A DNA stretch of 64,000 nucleotides. Source: Niabella aurantiaca DSM 17617. GTDB lineage: Bacteria; Bacteroidota; Bacteroidia; Chitinophagales; Chitinophagaceae. The notes under the pieces were generated by a model that was not told the DNA's origin, ran no database searches, and saw only the letters and a list, made by a program, of their open reading frames with translations. The translations under genes and the position numbers were made by a program. Below, in pieces: positions 35,701 through 43,564 of this stretch; positions within the stretch are counted from its first letter, which is position 1; each line of letters begins with the position of its first letter. The stretch lies in contig NZ_KB893637.1 in the NCBI RefSeq assembly GCF_000374125.1, positions 124,001 to 188,000 of the forward strand, given 5' to 3'.

Positions 35701-35809
35701 GGGTTATGATGTTTTTGAACCGGTGCGCATCATCGACCTTGAGGACCCGGAAGGGATCCCTGCCGGCACCCGGGTGGTCATCTCGCTGGCGATAACGGAA
35801 GCATTTTAG
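32741..35809 (+). CDS. LytS-type sensor kinase with two-component propeller domain
   Basis: About 1022 residues. Signal peptide (MKIHGVRLFIFIQLLCSPAI), two seven-bladed propellers of Reg_prop repeats (about 30-690; for example MGRLWIATDEGVNVFDGY, SGQLWIGTNSYLIKW, KNRLWIGAFGDGFGRL), a Y_Y_Y domain (about 690-780; GDYRFEAEASVNGKDWY), a membrane helix (WWFRISLLLVLGMLAYLFYK) and a LytS kinase core: RTQMNPHFIFNSLNTINSFI, then VENAILHG, IEDNGVG and HGLDITLKRI, all intact. Unlike Bacteroides hybrid sensors it lacks its own receiver and AraC domain, so it needs the LytTR regulator. In-frame ATGs at 32723 and 32735 are alternatives. The likely ligand is a glycan fragment or small solute (inference). 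Confidence 0.9.
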   Translation: MKIHGVRLFIFIQLLCSPAILLTAQPLAFRHLNTANGLLSDQGIQLCEDRMGRLWIATDEGVNVFDGYAVAAYTRDNKSGIRNNRINAILCDRSGIIWIATPAGLQYKNENSNRFSVIDNPSSFPLEKTMLIREARTGILAFTKDSCFLVGHDKRVRPLNGISSMIGARANMLTASHVEGDIWLLGIRAKTLVVDISRQTLIRELPYHNAWSLCRVKGSEWLACSLARDSVVLMNIRTGSMELVNDWKTVDGKKLVGYGSEIEKIDDEHYAMVTRYHGLYILNTRTRSVQQYCNDPGDATSIHSSFLRRVLVTRGHTLVVHGNGISFTTLSEPAFSAVRNFTNEKGAKYQNVVNCFYQDPSGQLWIGTNSYLIKWNRNHGPSSFYSYYSKGEGPLDVRTIRAVLPDAKNRLWIGAFGDGFGRLRADGGFDKIPTRIRPGDNSLVSSEFHRVVADRNGNFLVATGARFYLFNPLTNQLETFRTHPQLNKIIRGYTTHFFADRDDNWWFAQSRGLSFYDKKKDRVYTLSFPGTQKDNNIFAVEQDLDGNIYACGYYGVYIIDPRTLQIKARLDKSDGLETSYVAGLLRDLEGDIWIIGNRGLARYHPGTGTITSFDEKDGLLQSNHRISAYYRAPDGELFIGTQTGFNHFYPSKLQIRSYPLQVFITDVYAADTVLNVLDGKPLRFSHRGNNLVFRYLTVDYKHAGSVMYRYKLTGFDTGYIYAYRERQARYTNLPSGDYRFEAEASVNGKDWYKAARPLVFTIDRAFWNTWWFRISLLLVLGMLAYLFYKWRIGQVKKEARLRSDFEIRLNELEHKALRTQMNPHFIFNSLNTINSFINCNDRILANQYISKFSRLVRLTLDNSRAKKIPLRDELEVIKIYIELEQVRFDQRFAYSLTTDGVDPDLVEIPSMIIQPFVENAILHGLLPANHQGMLTVSVTRNATVLLIVIEDNGVGRQAAKKSSEQQQVARKSHGLDITLKRIESFNKGYDVFEPVRIIDLEDPEGIPAGTRVVISLAITEAF

Positions 35810-35996
35810 GGCCGTTCACCTTTTTTCCAAAACACCGCATATATTGCCACAGCCGGGATGACGGATTGTATGGCGAGGCCTTTTCATCCGGGGGAGTTGT
35901 ACCGGCAACCGGTGAAATACATTCAGCACATCCTGCCGGGTAAAAAAAAATAAAAAAAAATTTGTCCAATTAAAAGAATGATTTTACCTTAGTTTT

Positions 35997-36010
35997 TGAA
36001 TACGTATTCA
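35997..36010. promoter_or_regulatory. LacI-type operator, copy 1 (upstream of lacI)
   Basis: TGAATACGTATTCA, a perfect 14-bp palindrome centred on CG, 20 bp before the regulator's start codon. Identical to the copy at 37070-37083; both are preceded by TTT and followed by TT. Confidence 0.85.
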
Positions 36011-36030
36011 TTCAAGATAATTCATATATT

Positions 36031-37053
36031 TTGGTAACTAAGGCAAATCGGGGAAATCGGAATGCAACATCGGAAGATGTAGCACAGCTGGCAGGCGTTT
36101 CGCAGGCCACGGTATCCCGGGTTTTTGCCGGAGGGGCCAATGTATCTGAAAAGAAACGTAAAAAGATCCTGGATGCAGCAGCGGCGCTTGAATACAAGCC
36201 CAATGCGCAGGCCAGGAGCCTTATCACCCGTAAGACGATGATGGTGGGCATTATTATGCGCAATATACGGGACCCATTTTACTCGGCGGTACTGGAAATT
36301 TTTCATACCCGTTTATCACCCCTGGGTTATCAGCTGATCTTTAACAATTCCGAAAATGAGATCATCGAGGAATGGGAGATCGCCAAACTGCTTGAATACA
36401 ATGTGGAGGGTATTATTGTAACGGATGCCCTGCTTTCTGAGGGCGCAACCCGTAAACTGAAACGCAGCGGCATTGTTTCCATATTGTTTAACCGCTATGC
36501 TGAGGGACTGAATTGCAGCGCGGTATACTGTGATAACTATCTTGCGGCCCAGCAGATCGCGACCTACCTGGTGGAGATGGGGCACCGGACGTTTGCCTTT
36601 ATATCCGGTCCCCGGAATACATCCACTACGGTCGACCGTCTGAAAGGCTTCCGGGAAGTATTGTTGGAGCGGAAGATAAAAGATCTTACGATCATTCCCG
36701 GGACCTATACCTATGAAAGCGGGTTTCAAGCTGCCCAGGAGCTGTTAACACGCAACAAGAAGATCGATTGCATCTTTTGTGGCAGTGATATCATCGCGCT
36801 GGGGGTTATGGATGCTGCGCGCCTGGTGGGGTTCCGCATCCCGGAGGACCTGTCCGTAGTAGGGTTTGACAATATCCGGATGCTGGGGTGGACGCCTTAT
36901 CCGTTAACGACCTGGGAGCAGCCCCTGGAGGATATGGTAACCAGTACGGTGGATTTATTATTGAAAGAAATCAACGAAAAGAATGCGGTGCCCCGGATCA
37001 TTGCCATGAAGGGGCATCTTGTGATCCGCAATACAGTAAGGAAAAAGAAATAA
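36031..37053 (+). CDS. LacI-family regulator of the GH172 locus
   Basis: 340 residues. HTH SEDVAQLAGVSQATVSRVFA (about 14-33), hinge YKPNAQARSLITRKTMMVGI, then a sugar-binding-type domain with EGIIVTDAL, SILFNRYA, DNYLAAQQIATYL, FCGSDIIALGVMDAARLVGF and SVVGFDNIRM. The frame opens with TTG at 36031; no ATG lies upstream before the operator, and the next in-frame ATG is past the HTH, so TTG is the likely start. Identical palindromes lie 20 bp upstream and 17 bp downstream of the gene, in front of itself and susC. It is therefore the probable repressor of the locus. Confidence 0.88.
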   Translation: MVTKANRGNRNATSEDVAQLAGVSQATVSRVFAGGANVSEKKRKKILDAAAALEYKPNAQARSLITRKTMMVGIIMRNIRDPFYSAVLEIFHTRLSPLGYQLIFNNSENEIIEEWEIAKLLEYNVEGIIVTDALLSEGATRKLKRSGIVSILFNRYAEGLNCSAVYCDNYLAAQQIATYLVEMGHRTFAFISGPRNTSTTVDRLKGFREVLLERKIKDLTIIPGTYTYESGFQAAQELLTRNKKIDCIFCGSDIIALGVMDAARLVGFRIPEDLSVVGFDNIRMLGWTPYPLTTWEQPLEDMVTSTVDLLLKEINEKNAVPRIIAMKGHLVIRNTVRKKK

Positions 37054-37069
37054 TTTTTTTCTGATATTT

Positions 37070-37083
37070 TGAATACGTATTCA
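37070..37083. promoter_or_regulatory. LacI-type operator, copy 2 (upstream of susC)
   Basis: Second exact copy of TGAATACGTATTCA, 17 bp after the lacI stop and about 185 bp before the susC start. The two copies are 1,073 bp apart, so DNA looping across lacI is possible. Confidence 0.85.
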
Positions 37084-37267
37084 TTTTGTCGGAAGGCAGT
37101 CGTTGACCGGTTCGGGACGATGCAGGGCTTTTACTGCCCGGTAGGAGACGGCTGCTGAAACAACCATAAGAACAAAAATTGCCACAGATATGAAAAGAAT
37201 AACGATCGCACTATCGTGCTGCATCCCGGCCGCAAAAAAGATCCCGGCCACAGATGCGTTTTTACGG

Positions 37268-40200
37268 ATGATCTCAAAATACTGCTGGATCATCTTTTTG
37301 CTGGGCCTTATGCTCAACAACAACCAGGCTGCTGCCCGCCATTCGCCGGTGAAGGGATTATGGCCCTCCGCTGCCGTTCAGGACACCCTTCCATATGTGC
37401 TCAACGGCCTGGTACAGGATGAAAACAAAAATCCGCTGCCCAATGCCTCCGTACAGATCAGGGGCACGGTAAGAACAGCGCAGACAAACCTGGATGGTAA
37501 GTTTATTATTGAAGCGCGGAGCGGCGATTCACTGGTGGTTTCTTCCGTGGGCTACCTCCGGCAAATATTGGTGCTGCAGGGAACCCCAACATTGGTGGTC
37601 CAGCTGCTGCCCGATCTTGAAGGACAAAAACTGAACGAAGTACAGGTGGTCGGCTATGGATCGCAGAAGAAGACAACGATGGTCGGCGCTGTTTCAACGG
37701 TCAGTGTAGCAGAGCTGCAAAAATATTCTACTCCCCAGCTTACCAATGCCATTGGCGGAAAGCTGGCAGGCGTACTCACCCGGCAAACCTCGGGTGAGCC
37801 GGGTTACGACGCTGCCAAGATCTATATACGCGGACTGGTTTCTCAAAACGGGGTAAACAAGCCACTGATCATTGTGGACGGCGTAGAGCGGGAACTGAAT
37901 GATTACTGGACGAACATGAACATCCAGGATATCGAGAGCTTTTCAGTACTGAAGGATGCATCTGCAACGGCCGTGTACGGGAACAGGGGCGCCAATGGTG
38001 TGATCCTGATCGTAACAAAAAAAGGGGTTGTTGGTAAAACGCGGGTGATCTTCCGGACAGAAACAGCGATAGCAACTCCACAACGGATCGAAGACAATAT
38101 CAATGCCTATGAATATGCATCACTGGTAAATGAGTCCCGGCGCAACATCGGGGAGGCTCCGAAATATTCGGATACCGAGCTGCAGAAGTTTAAAGACCAT
38201 TCTGATCCGTACCTCTATCCGGATGTGGACTGGTACCGTACCATTTTCCGGAAAAATACCATGCAGACGATCAATAACCTGGGCATTACCGGGGGCACGG
38301 AGGTCGCGCGTTATTATGTGAACCTGGGCTATACCCTGCAGCAGGGGATGTATGTAGAAGATCCTAAAATGGAATATAAGACCAATGCCATGCTACACCA
38401 GTATAATTTCCGTTCCCGGGTGGATGTGAAGCTCAACAAACGGCTGAATATAGACCTGGGGCTGGCCGGTATCTCAAAGGCCGCTAACTTCCCCGGCAGG
38501 GCGCGGTCTACCATTTTTGATGTACTCAAACTTACGAACCCGCTGATGTATCCGGTGAAAAACCCGGATGGATCCAATCCCGGCGCCAGCGGCGACTCCA
38601 GGATTAATCCCTACACCCTGGTTACACAAACCGGTTATACCAAACAGTTTTATACCACTATTACCAGCAACCTCAATGTGCGTTGGGATATGGGCGGCGT
38701 GGTACCCGGGTTGTCATTAAACGGGCTGGCCGCTTTTGATGTGGTAGACATTACACAGAACGTGCGTACAAAAGACCCGGCTACTTTTTATTACAAGAAG
38801 GATCCGGGCACCGGTGCGGAAACGTATACTCCCATTGTTACGGAGACCGCACTGGGCCTGTATAACCTCAATGAAAACTACCGTACCGTGTACCAGGAGC
38901 TGCGGCTGGATTATGTACGCAGTTTTGGTAAACATAACATAACCGCATTGCTTGCTGCAAACAGAAGACAGTATAACAACGTAAATGCGGGCAATTCGAT
39001 TGACAATATCGCGGAAAGAAGACAGGGGCTGATCGGAAGGATCACGTATAACTATGATACCCGTTACCTGCTGGAAGTGAATGCCGGTTATACCGGGTCG
39101 GAACAATTTCCAAAGGGCGAGCGTTATGGCCTCTTTCCCTCCATCGGTCCGGGCTGGGTGGTATCGAACGAGCCGTTCTGGAACTCCGGGTTGATCAGCC
39201 TCTTAAAATTCAGAGGGTCCTATGGGCTGGTCGGTAATGACCGTATTGGTGGCGAACGTTTTTTGTTCCAGACCCGCTTCGACAAAAATGCGCCCGGTTA
39301 TGTTTTCGGACAGGATCAGAACATCAATCCCGGCGGTAAACGGGAGAACTTTATCGGGAATCCCGATGTGACCTGGGAGCATGCCTATAAATCAAACGTG
39401 GGGTTGGATCTTGAAATGCTTGAGCATATGTTCACGCTCACCGTAGACCTGTTTCATGAGCGGCGCGAAGACCAGCTGCTGAGAAGGCGGATCATTCCGA
39501 TATATGCCGGGTACCCCGATTTTATTATCCCTTATGGAAATGTAGGCATCGTAGAAAATAGAGGGGTCGACGGTAGTTTTCAGTTCCGTAATACTACAAA
39601 AGGCGGCCTGTACTACTCCGTTAATGGTAACCTCACGTTTGCAAAGAACAAGATTATCGAGAATGATTATCCCAAGCCGCAGTACCCCTGGCAGGACCTG
39701 CGCGGCTACCCGATCGGGGCCAACCTGGGTTATATCGCCGAAGGTTTTTTTAAGGATGAAACCGAGATCGCCAACAGCCCGGACCAGACCTATTTTCAGT
39801 CCGTCATCCGGCCCGGTGATGTAAAATATAAAGACATTAACGGGGATAACAAGATCACCAATGCCGATCAGACCGTGATCGGGAAATACGGATCGGAACC
39901 GCAGATGATGTATGGCCTGGGGATCGTGCTTTCCTATAAGGGATTTGATGCTTCCGTTTTCTTTACCGGGGTAGCCCATCGCGATTTCTTCTTTACGCAG
40001 CAATGGACCGCGATGCCCTTTGCCTCCGGTGAAAGCATGTACAATGTTATGCAGATGGTATATGACCAGCGCTGGATACCGGGTGCCGATAACAGCAATG
40101 CAAAATTCCCCGCTGTAAGATCGCTGAGTAAAAACAATAATGCAGGCTCTACCATATACCTGCGCAGCGGCGATTACTTAAGGATCAAGAATGCAGAGAT

Positions 40201-40384
40201 CGGATACAACCTTCCCGATGCCATGATGAAGCGGTGGCGGTTGAATGGCGCGCGGATCTTTGTACAGGGTACCAACCTGGCAACCTGGGATCATATAAAG
40301 GCCATTGATCCGGAATCCGACTTTGGCACCGGCAGTTATCCCATCAGCCGCAATTTCAATTTTGGCCTGGAAGTTAGATTTTAA
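37268..40384 (+). CDS. susC: SusC-like TonB-dependent outer membrane transporter
   Basis: About 1038 residues. Signal peptide (MISKYCWIIFLLGLMLNNNQ), a CarboxypepD_reg-like domain (NGLVQDENKNPLPNASVQIR), a TonB-box-like segment before the plug (LNEVQVVGYGSQKKTTMVGA), the plug (LIIVDGVERELNDYWTNMNI, then SFSVLKDASATAVYGNRGAN), and a beta-barrel ending FNFGLEVRF with a terminal Phe. It imports oligosaccharides together with the SusD-like protein that follows after 17 bp. An ATG at 37190 would add 26 residues before the signal peptide. First gene of the catabolic operon; preceded by a LacI-type operator. Confidence 0.95.
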   Translation: MISKYCWIIFLLGLMLNNNQAAARHSPVKGLWPSAAVQDTLPYVLNGLVQDENKNPLPNASVQIRGTVRTAQTNLDGKFIIEARSGDSLVVSSVGYLRQILVLQGTPTLVVQLLPDLEGQKLNEVQVVGYGSQKKTTMVGAVSTVSVAELQKYSTPQLTNAIGGKLAGVLTRQTSGEPGYDAAKIYIRGLVSQNGVNKPLIIVDGVERELNDYWTNMNIQDIESFSVLKDASATAVYGNRGANGVILIVTKKGVVGKTRVIFRTETAIATPQRIEDNINAYEYASLVNESRRNIGEAPKYSDTELQKFKDHSDPYLYPDVDWYRTIFRKNTMQTINNLGITGGTEVARYYVNLGYTLQQGMYVEDPKMEYKTNAMLHQYNFRSRVDVKLNKRLNIDLGLAGISKAANFPGRARSTIFDVLKLTNPLMYPVKNPDGSNPGASGDSRINPYTLVTQTGYTKQFYTTITSNLNVRWDMGGVVPGLSLNGLAAFDVVDITQNVRTKDPATFYYKKDPGTGAETYTPIVTETALGLYNLNENYRTVYQELRLDYVRSFGKHNITALLAANRRQYNNVNAGNSIDNIAERRQGLIGRITYNYDTRYLLEVNAGYTGSEQFPKGERYGLFPSIGPGWVVSNEPFWNSGLISLLKFRGSYGLVGNDRIGGERFLFQTRFDKNAPGYVFGQDQNINPGGKRENFIGNPDVTWEHAYKSNVGLDLEMLEHMFTLTVDLFHERREDQLLRRRIIPIYAGYPDFIIPYGNVGIVENRGVDGSFQFRNTTKGGLYYSVNGNLTFAKNKIIENDYPKPQYPWQDLRGYPIGANLGYIAEGFFKDETEIANSPDQTYFQSVIRPGDVKYKDINGDNKITNADQTVIGKYGSEPQMMYGLGIVLSYKGFDASVFFTGVAHRDFFFTQQWTAMPFASGESMYNVMQMVYDQRWIPGADNSNAKFPAVRSLSKNNNAGSTIYLRSGDYLRIKNAEIGYNLPDAMMKRWRLNGARIFVQGTNLATWDHIKAIDPESDFGTGSYPISRNFNFGLEVRF

Positions 40385-40401
40385 CTCAAAAAAAAATGAT
40401 C

Positions 40402-42270
40402 ATGAAAAAGTTGATACAAATTACCGTAGTGGTAGTCACGTTTATACTCATATCCGGCTGTAAGAAAGGGTTCCTGGATAAAACACCGGATGGCGACCTG
40501 ACGCTGGAGCAGATCTTTACCAACTCAGGATTTACCGAGCAATTCCTGACGAATATTTATTCGCAGTTGCCACAGGAACTCCGTATGGTGGACAACCCGG
40601 GGTCCGGTTTGCCCAATAACCCGTTTAACGGAGCTTCCGATGATATGGAAATGAGCTACTCCGGCAATTTTGCCACTGAAATGAACCTGGGAAACTGGAA
40701 TCCCGTAACGTATACACTGGATTTTTGGTCCAACAGTTACTACGCTATCCGGAAAGCCAACCTGTTCCTGGAGAATATAGATAAGCTGGTGCCCAGCGAT
40801 CTGGCCCCGGTATCAAAGATCAACCGGTGGAAAGGAGAAGCGATCTTTTTGAGGGCCTTTTATCACTTTCTGCTTATAAGGGTTTATGGGCCCGTACCCA
40901 TTATTGACCGGACCTATAACCTGAATGAAGATTTTTCAAAGGTGCCGAGACAGCCCATAGACCAGTGCGTAAATTTTATTGTGGCCGAATGTGATAAAGC
41001 GGCGGCCCTGCTGGAGCCCAAAGTAAGTTCGCCCAGCGATTACGGCCGTCCTTCCAAAGCAGCGGCATTAGCATTAAAAGCCCGTACGCTGCTGTACATG
41101 GCCAGTCCGCTGTGGAACGGAAACCCTGATTATGCCGGTTTCAGAGACAATGCGGGTATCAGGCTGTTCCCTGATTTTGATGGCGGGCGCTGGCAGGCAG
41201 CTGCAGATGCGGCAAAAAATTGTATTGATGAAGCTGCGGCAGCGGGCTATACCCTGTACCGCTCCGGCAATAACAATCCTGTAAAAAATTACCAGGAGCT
41301 TTTTTATACCAATTTCAATAGCGAAGTGTTTTTTACCGGGAATGATCCGGACTACCAGAACATTGATGCCTACAGTGAGCCGAGGGGGATGACCGGGGCA
41401 AACTGGCCATTGCAATCGCCTACGCAGGACCTGGTTGATGACTATGAAATGGCCAACGGAACCCGGCCCATCACCGGCTACAATGCGGATATGACGCCTA
41501 TCATCAATCCCTTGTCCGGTTACACCGAAAACGGCCAGGCCAACACGGAAACGGATTATTATTATGCCGGTACGCGTACCATGTATGTGAACCGTGAGCC
41601 GCGCTTTTATGCTACCATCAATTTTACAGGTGCCAAATATAAGACGGGGAGTCCCCAGAACCGTAAAACGCCCCTGCAGTTCTGGAAGCTGGGGCTGGAT
41701 GGCCGCACAAACGTAAGTACCGATTTTTACAGTAAAACAGGATATCTGCTCAAAAAACTAACACACCCGGCCTTTGTAATGTCGCCAAAGTCGGACCCCA
41801 AGCGTACCTGGATCTTTTTCCGGTTGGGTGAGCAATACCTGAACTACGCGGAAGCATTAAATGAGGCACAGGGACCGCTTGCCGATGTATACAAATATGT
41901 GAACCTGATCCGCGACCGTTCGGGATTGCCGGGCCTTGCAGCCGGTCTTTCAAAAGATGCGATGCGGGAAGCCATCCGCCATGAACGGCGTATAGAACTG
42001 GCGTTTGAGACCCACCGTTACTTTGATTGTCATCGCTGGAAGATCGCAGAGGTTACGGATAACAAGAATATTTACGGGCTTGATGTGAACGGGGTTATTA
42101 AAGAAGCTACGGCAAACGATCCTGCCATACCGTATACGATCACCAGCGATGCATTTTATAAGCGTACGCTTATCGAAAAAAGGATCTTTGATAAGAAGCA
42201 TTATCTCTGGCCGATACAGCAACGCGATATCGATAAGAATCCCAACCTGGTACAGAACCCTTTTTGGTAA
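40402..42270 (+). CDS. susD: SusD-like outer membrane glycan-binding lipoprotein
   Basis: 622 residues. SPII signal with the lipobox LISGC (Cys near residue 16), then the SusD/RagB fold: TPR-like helices (RWKGEAIFLRAFYHFLLIRV with the typical RAFYH), and the C-terminal RYFDCHRWKIAE and QQRDIDKNPNLVQNPFW. The pattern HERRIELAFETHRYFDCHRW is characteristic. It caps the SusC barrel and captures the substrate at the cell surface. The start at 40402 is preferred to an ATG at 40396. Confidence 0.95.
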   Translation: MKKLIQITVVVVTFILISGCKKGFLDKTPDGDLTLEQIFTNSGFTEQFLTNIYSQLPQELRMVDNPGSGLPNNPFNGASDDMEMSYSGNFATEMNLGNWNPVTYTLDFWSNSYYAIRKANLFLENIDKLVPSDLAPVSKINRWKGEAIFLRAFYHFLLIRVYGPVPIIDRTYNLNEDFSKVPRQPIDQCVNFIVAECDKAAALLEPKVSSPSDYGRPSKAAALALKARTLLYMASPLWNGNPDYAGFRDNAGIRLFPDFDGGRWQAAADAAKNCIDEAAAAGYTLYRSGNNNPVKNYQELFYTNFNSEVFFTGNDPDYQNIDAYSEPRGMTGANWPLQSPTQDLVDDYEMANGTRPITGYNADMTPIINPLSGYTENGQANTETDYYYAGTRTMYVNREPRFYATINFTGAKYKTGSPQNRKTPLQFWKLGLDGRTNVSTDFYSKTGYLLKKLTHPAFVMSPKSDPKRTWIFFRLGEQYLNYAEALNEAQGPLADVYKYVNLIRDRSGLPGLAAGLSKDAMREAIRHERRIELAFETHRYFDCHRWKIAEVTDNKNIYGLDVNGVIKEATANDPAIPYTITSDAFYKRTLIEKRIFDKKHYLWPIQQRDIDKNPNLVQNPFW

Positions 42271-42286
42271 TCAATATACATATTTT

Positions 42287-43522
42287 ATGGGCAGGCATTA
42301 TGAAGATTTTGGAACGATCGGGAAGGTATTGTTTACGGCCGTTTTGTTATGGCTGTTATGCGGCAGCGGGCCGGTCCGTGCGCAACCATTATATGAGTTG
42401 CCGGCGGCCGGCACCGAAACCCGCTGGATCAGTTTTGAGAACATTCGTGGCGAAAAAGGTGCTGCTGCAAAAGAGAACAAAGGTGCAAAGGGACATTCTT
42501 CCGAATGGATCCGTGCGGGTGAGCGCAAGCTGCTGATGGATTATTCCGGTGCCGGTGTCATCCACCGCATCTGGATGACCGTGATCGACAGAAGCCCGGC
42601 AGCGCTTCGTTCCATACGCATAGAAATGTATTGGGATCATGCTGCAAAACCAGCGGTGTCGGCACCGCTGGGAGATTTCTTTGGGATAAGCCTTGGCCTG
42701 AGAACGGCTTTTCAGAGCGCCGCTTTTGCCGATCCGGAGGGACGTTCTTTTAATTGTTATATCCCGATGCCGTTTAAAAAGCATGCGAAAATTGTTTTTA
42801 TTAATGAATCAAAAAGCGACCAACTGCTTTTTTATGATATCAATTTCTCCGTGCTGAAGCGACCCCCGCAGCAAGCCGGTTATTTTCATGCCTACTGGAG
42901 TACGAATAAAGTTTCCGCGCTGGGAACGGACTTCGCCATACTCCCGGAGATAAAAGGAAAGGGGCGTTTTCTGGGTACCAATATCGGCATTGTGACCGAC
43001 AAAGTATATAGAAGTACCTGGTTTGGAGAAGGTGAAGTGAAAATATACCTGGATGGAGATCAGCAGTATCCCACCCTGGCAGGAACGGGTACGGAAGATT
43101 ATATTGGCTCCGCATGGAACCTGGGACCCTTCTCCAATTTATATCAGGGCGCGCCGATAGTGGATAAGGCAAAGGGGCGTTTCTCTTTCTATCGCTATCA
43201 CATCCCTGATCCGGTTTTCTTCAGTACGAGCTGTAAGGTCACCATCCAGCAGATGGGCGGTGGGGGAAGGGATTCCATACGGGCTATTATCAAAGCGGGC
43301 GGGCAGGCCCGGCCGGTCTCGGTAATGACACAGCAGGGGTTGATCCCGTTATTAGACAGTACCGGATATCCCGATCTGTTTGATGACCGGTTCTCCAAAG
43401 ACGAATGGGTGAATTTTTATCGTGTAGATAATTATTCTGCCACGGCGTATTTCTACCTGGACCGGCCCGGAAATGATTTGCCCCCTATAGCTGGGCTGGA
43501 TGAGCGTTTGAAAGGATTGTAA
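42287..43522 (+). CDS. GH172 (DUF2961) glycosidase, first of four
   Basis: 411 residues with a signal peptide ending near PVRAQ. DUF2961 is now CAZy family GH172, whose characterised members act on alpha-D-fructofuranosides or alpha-D-arabinofuranosides. Both conserved glutamates are present: E248 in WFGEGE and E270 in GTGTEDYIG, corresponding in motif and near-equal spacing (22 residues; 21 in the others here) to the catalytic pair reported for the Bifidobacterium enzyme. Other blocks: GAGVIHRIWMTV, FFGISLGLR, YRYHIPDPVFF. ATG at 42287 gives a proper signal peptide; the frame extends upstream inside susD. It is the most divergent of the short paralogues. Confidence 0.88.
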   Translation: MGRHYEDFGTIGKVLFTAVLLWLLCGSGPVRAQPLYELPAAGTETRWISFENIRGEKGAAAKENKGAKGHSSEWIRAGERKLLMDYSGAGVIHRIWMTVIDRSPAALRSIRIEMYWDHAAKPAVSAPLGDFFGISLGLRTAFQSAAFADPEGRSFNCYIPMPFKKHAKIVFINESKSDQLLFYDINFSVLKRPPQQAGYFHAYWSTNKVSALGTDFAILPEIKGKGRFLGTNIGIVTDKVYRSTWFGEGEVKIYLDGDQQYPTLAGTGTEDYIGSAWNLGPFSNLYQGAPIVDKAKGRFSFYRYHIPDPVFFSTSCKVTIQQMGGGGRDSIRAIIKAGGQARPVSVMTQQGLIPLLDSTGYPDLFDDRFSKDEWVNFYRVDNYSATAYFYLDRPGNDLPPIAGLDERLKGL

Positions 43523-43564
43523 CGTAACTTGACTGATCATTATTAAAAACAGCGATTTGTTATT

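Noticed and set aside
36031-37053. GTG or ATG start for this LacI gene
   Set aside because: No such codon is in frame upstream of the HTH; TTG at 36031 is the only workable start seen.
37081-37323. Minus-strand 80-residue frame with a hydrophobic stretch upstream of susC
   Set aside because: It overlaps the operator and the start of susC in antisense, has no leader signals and no recognisable family.
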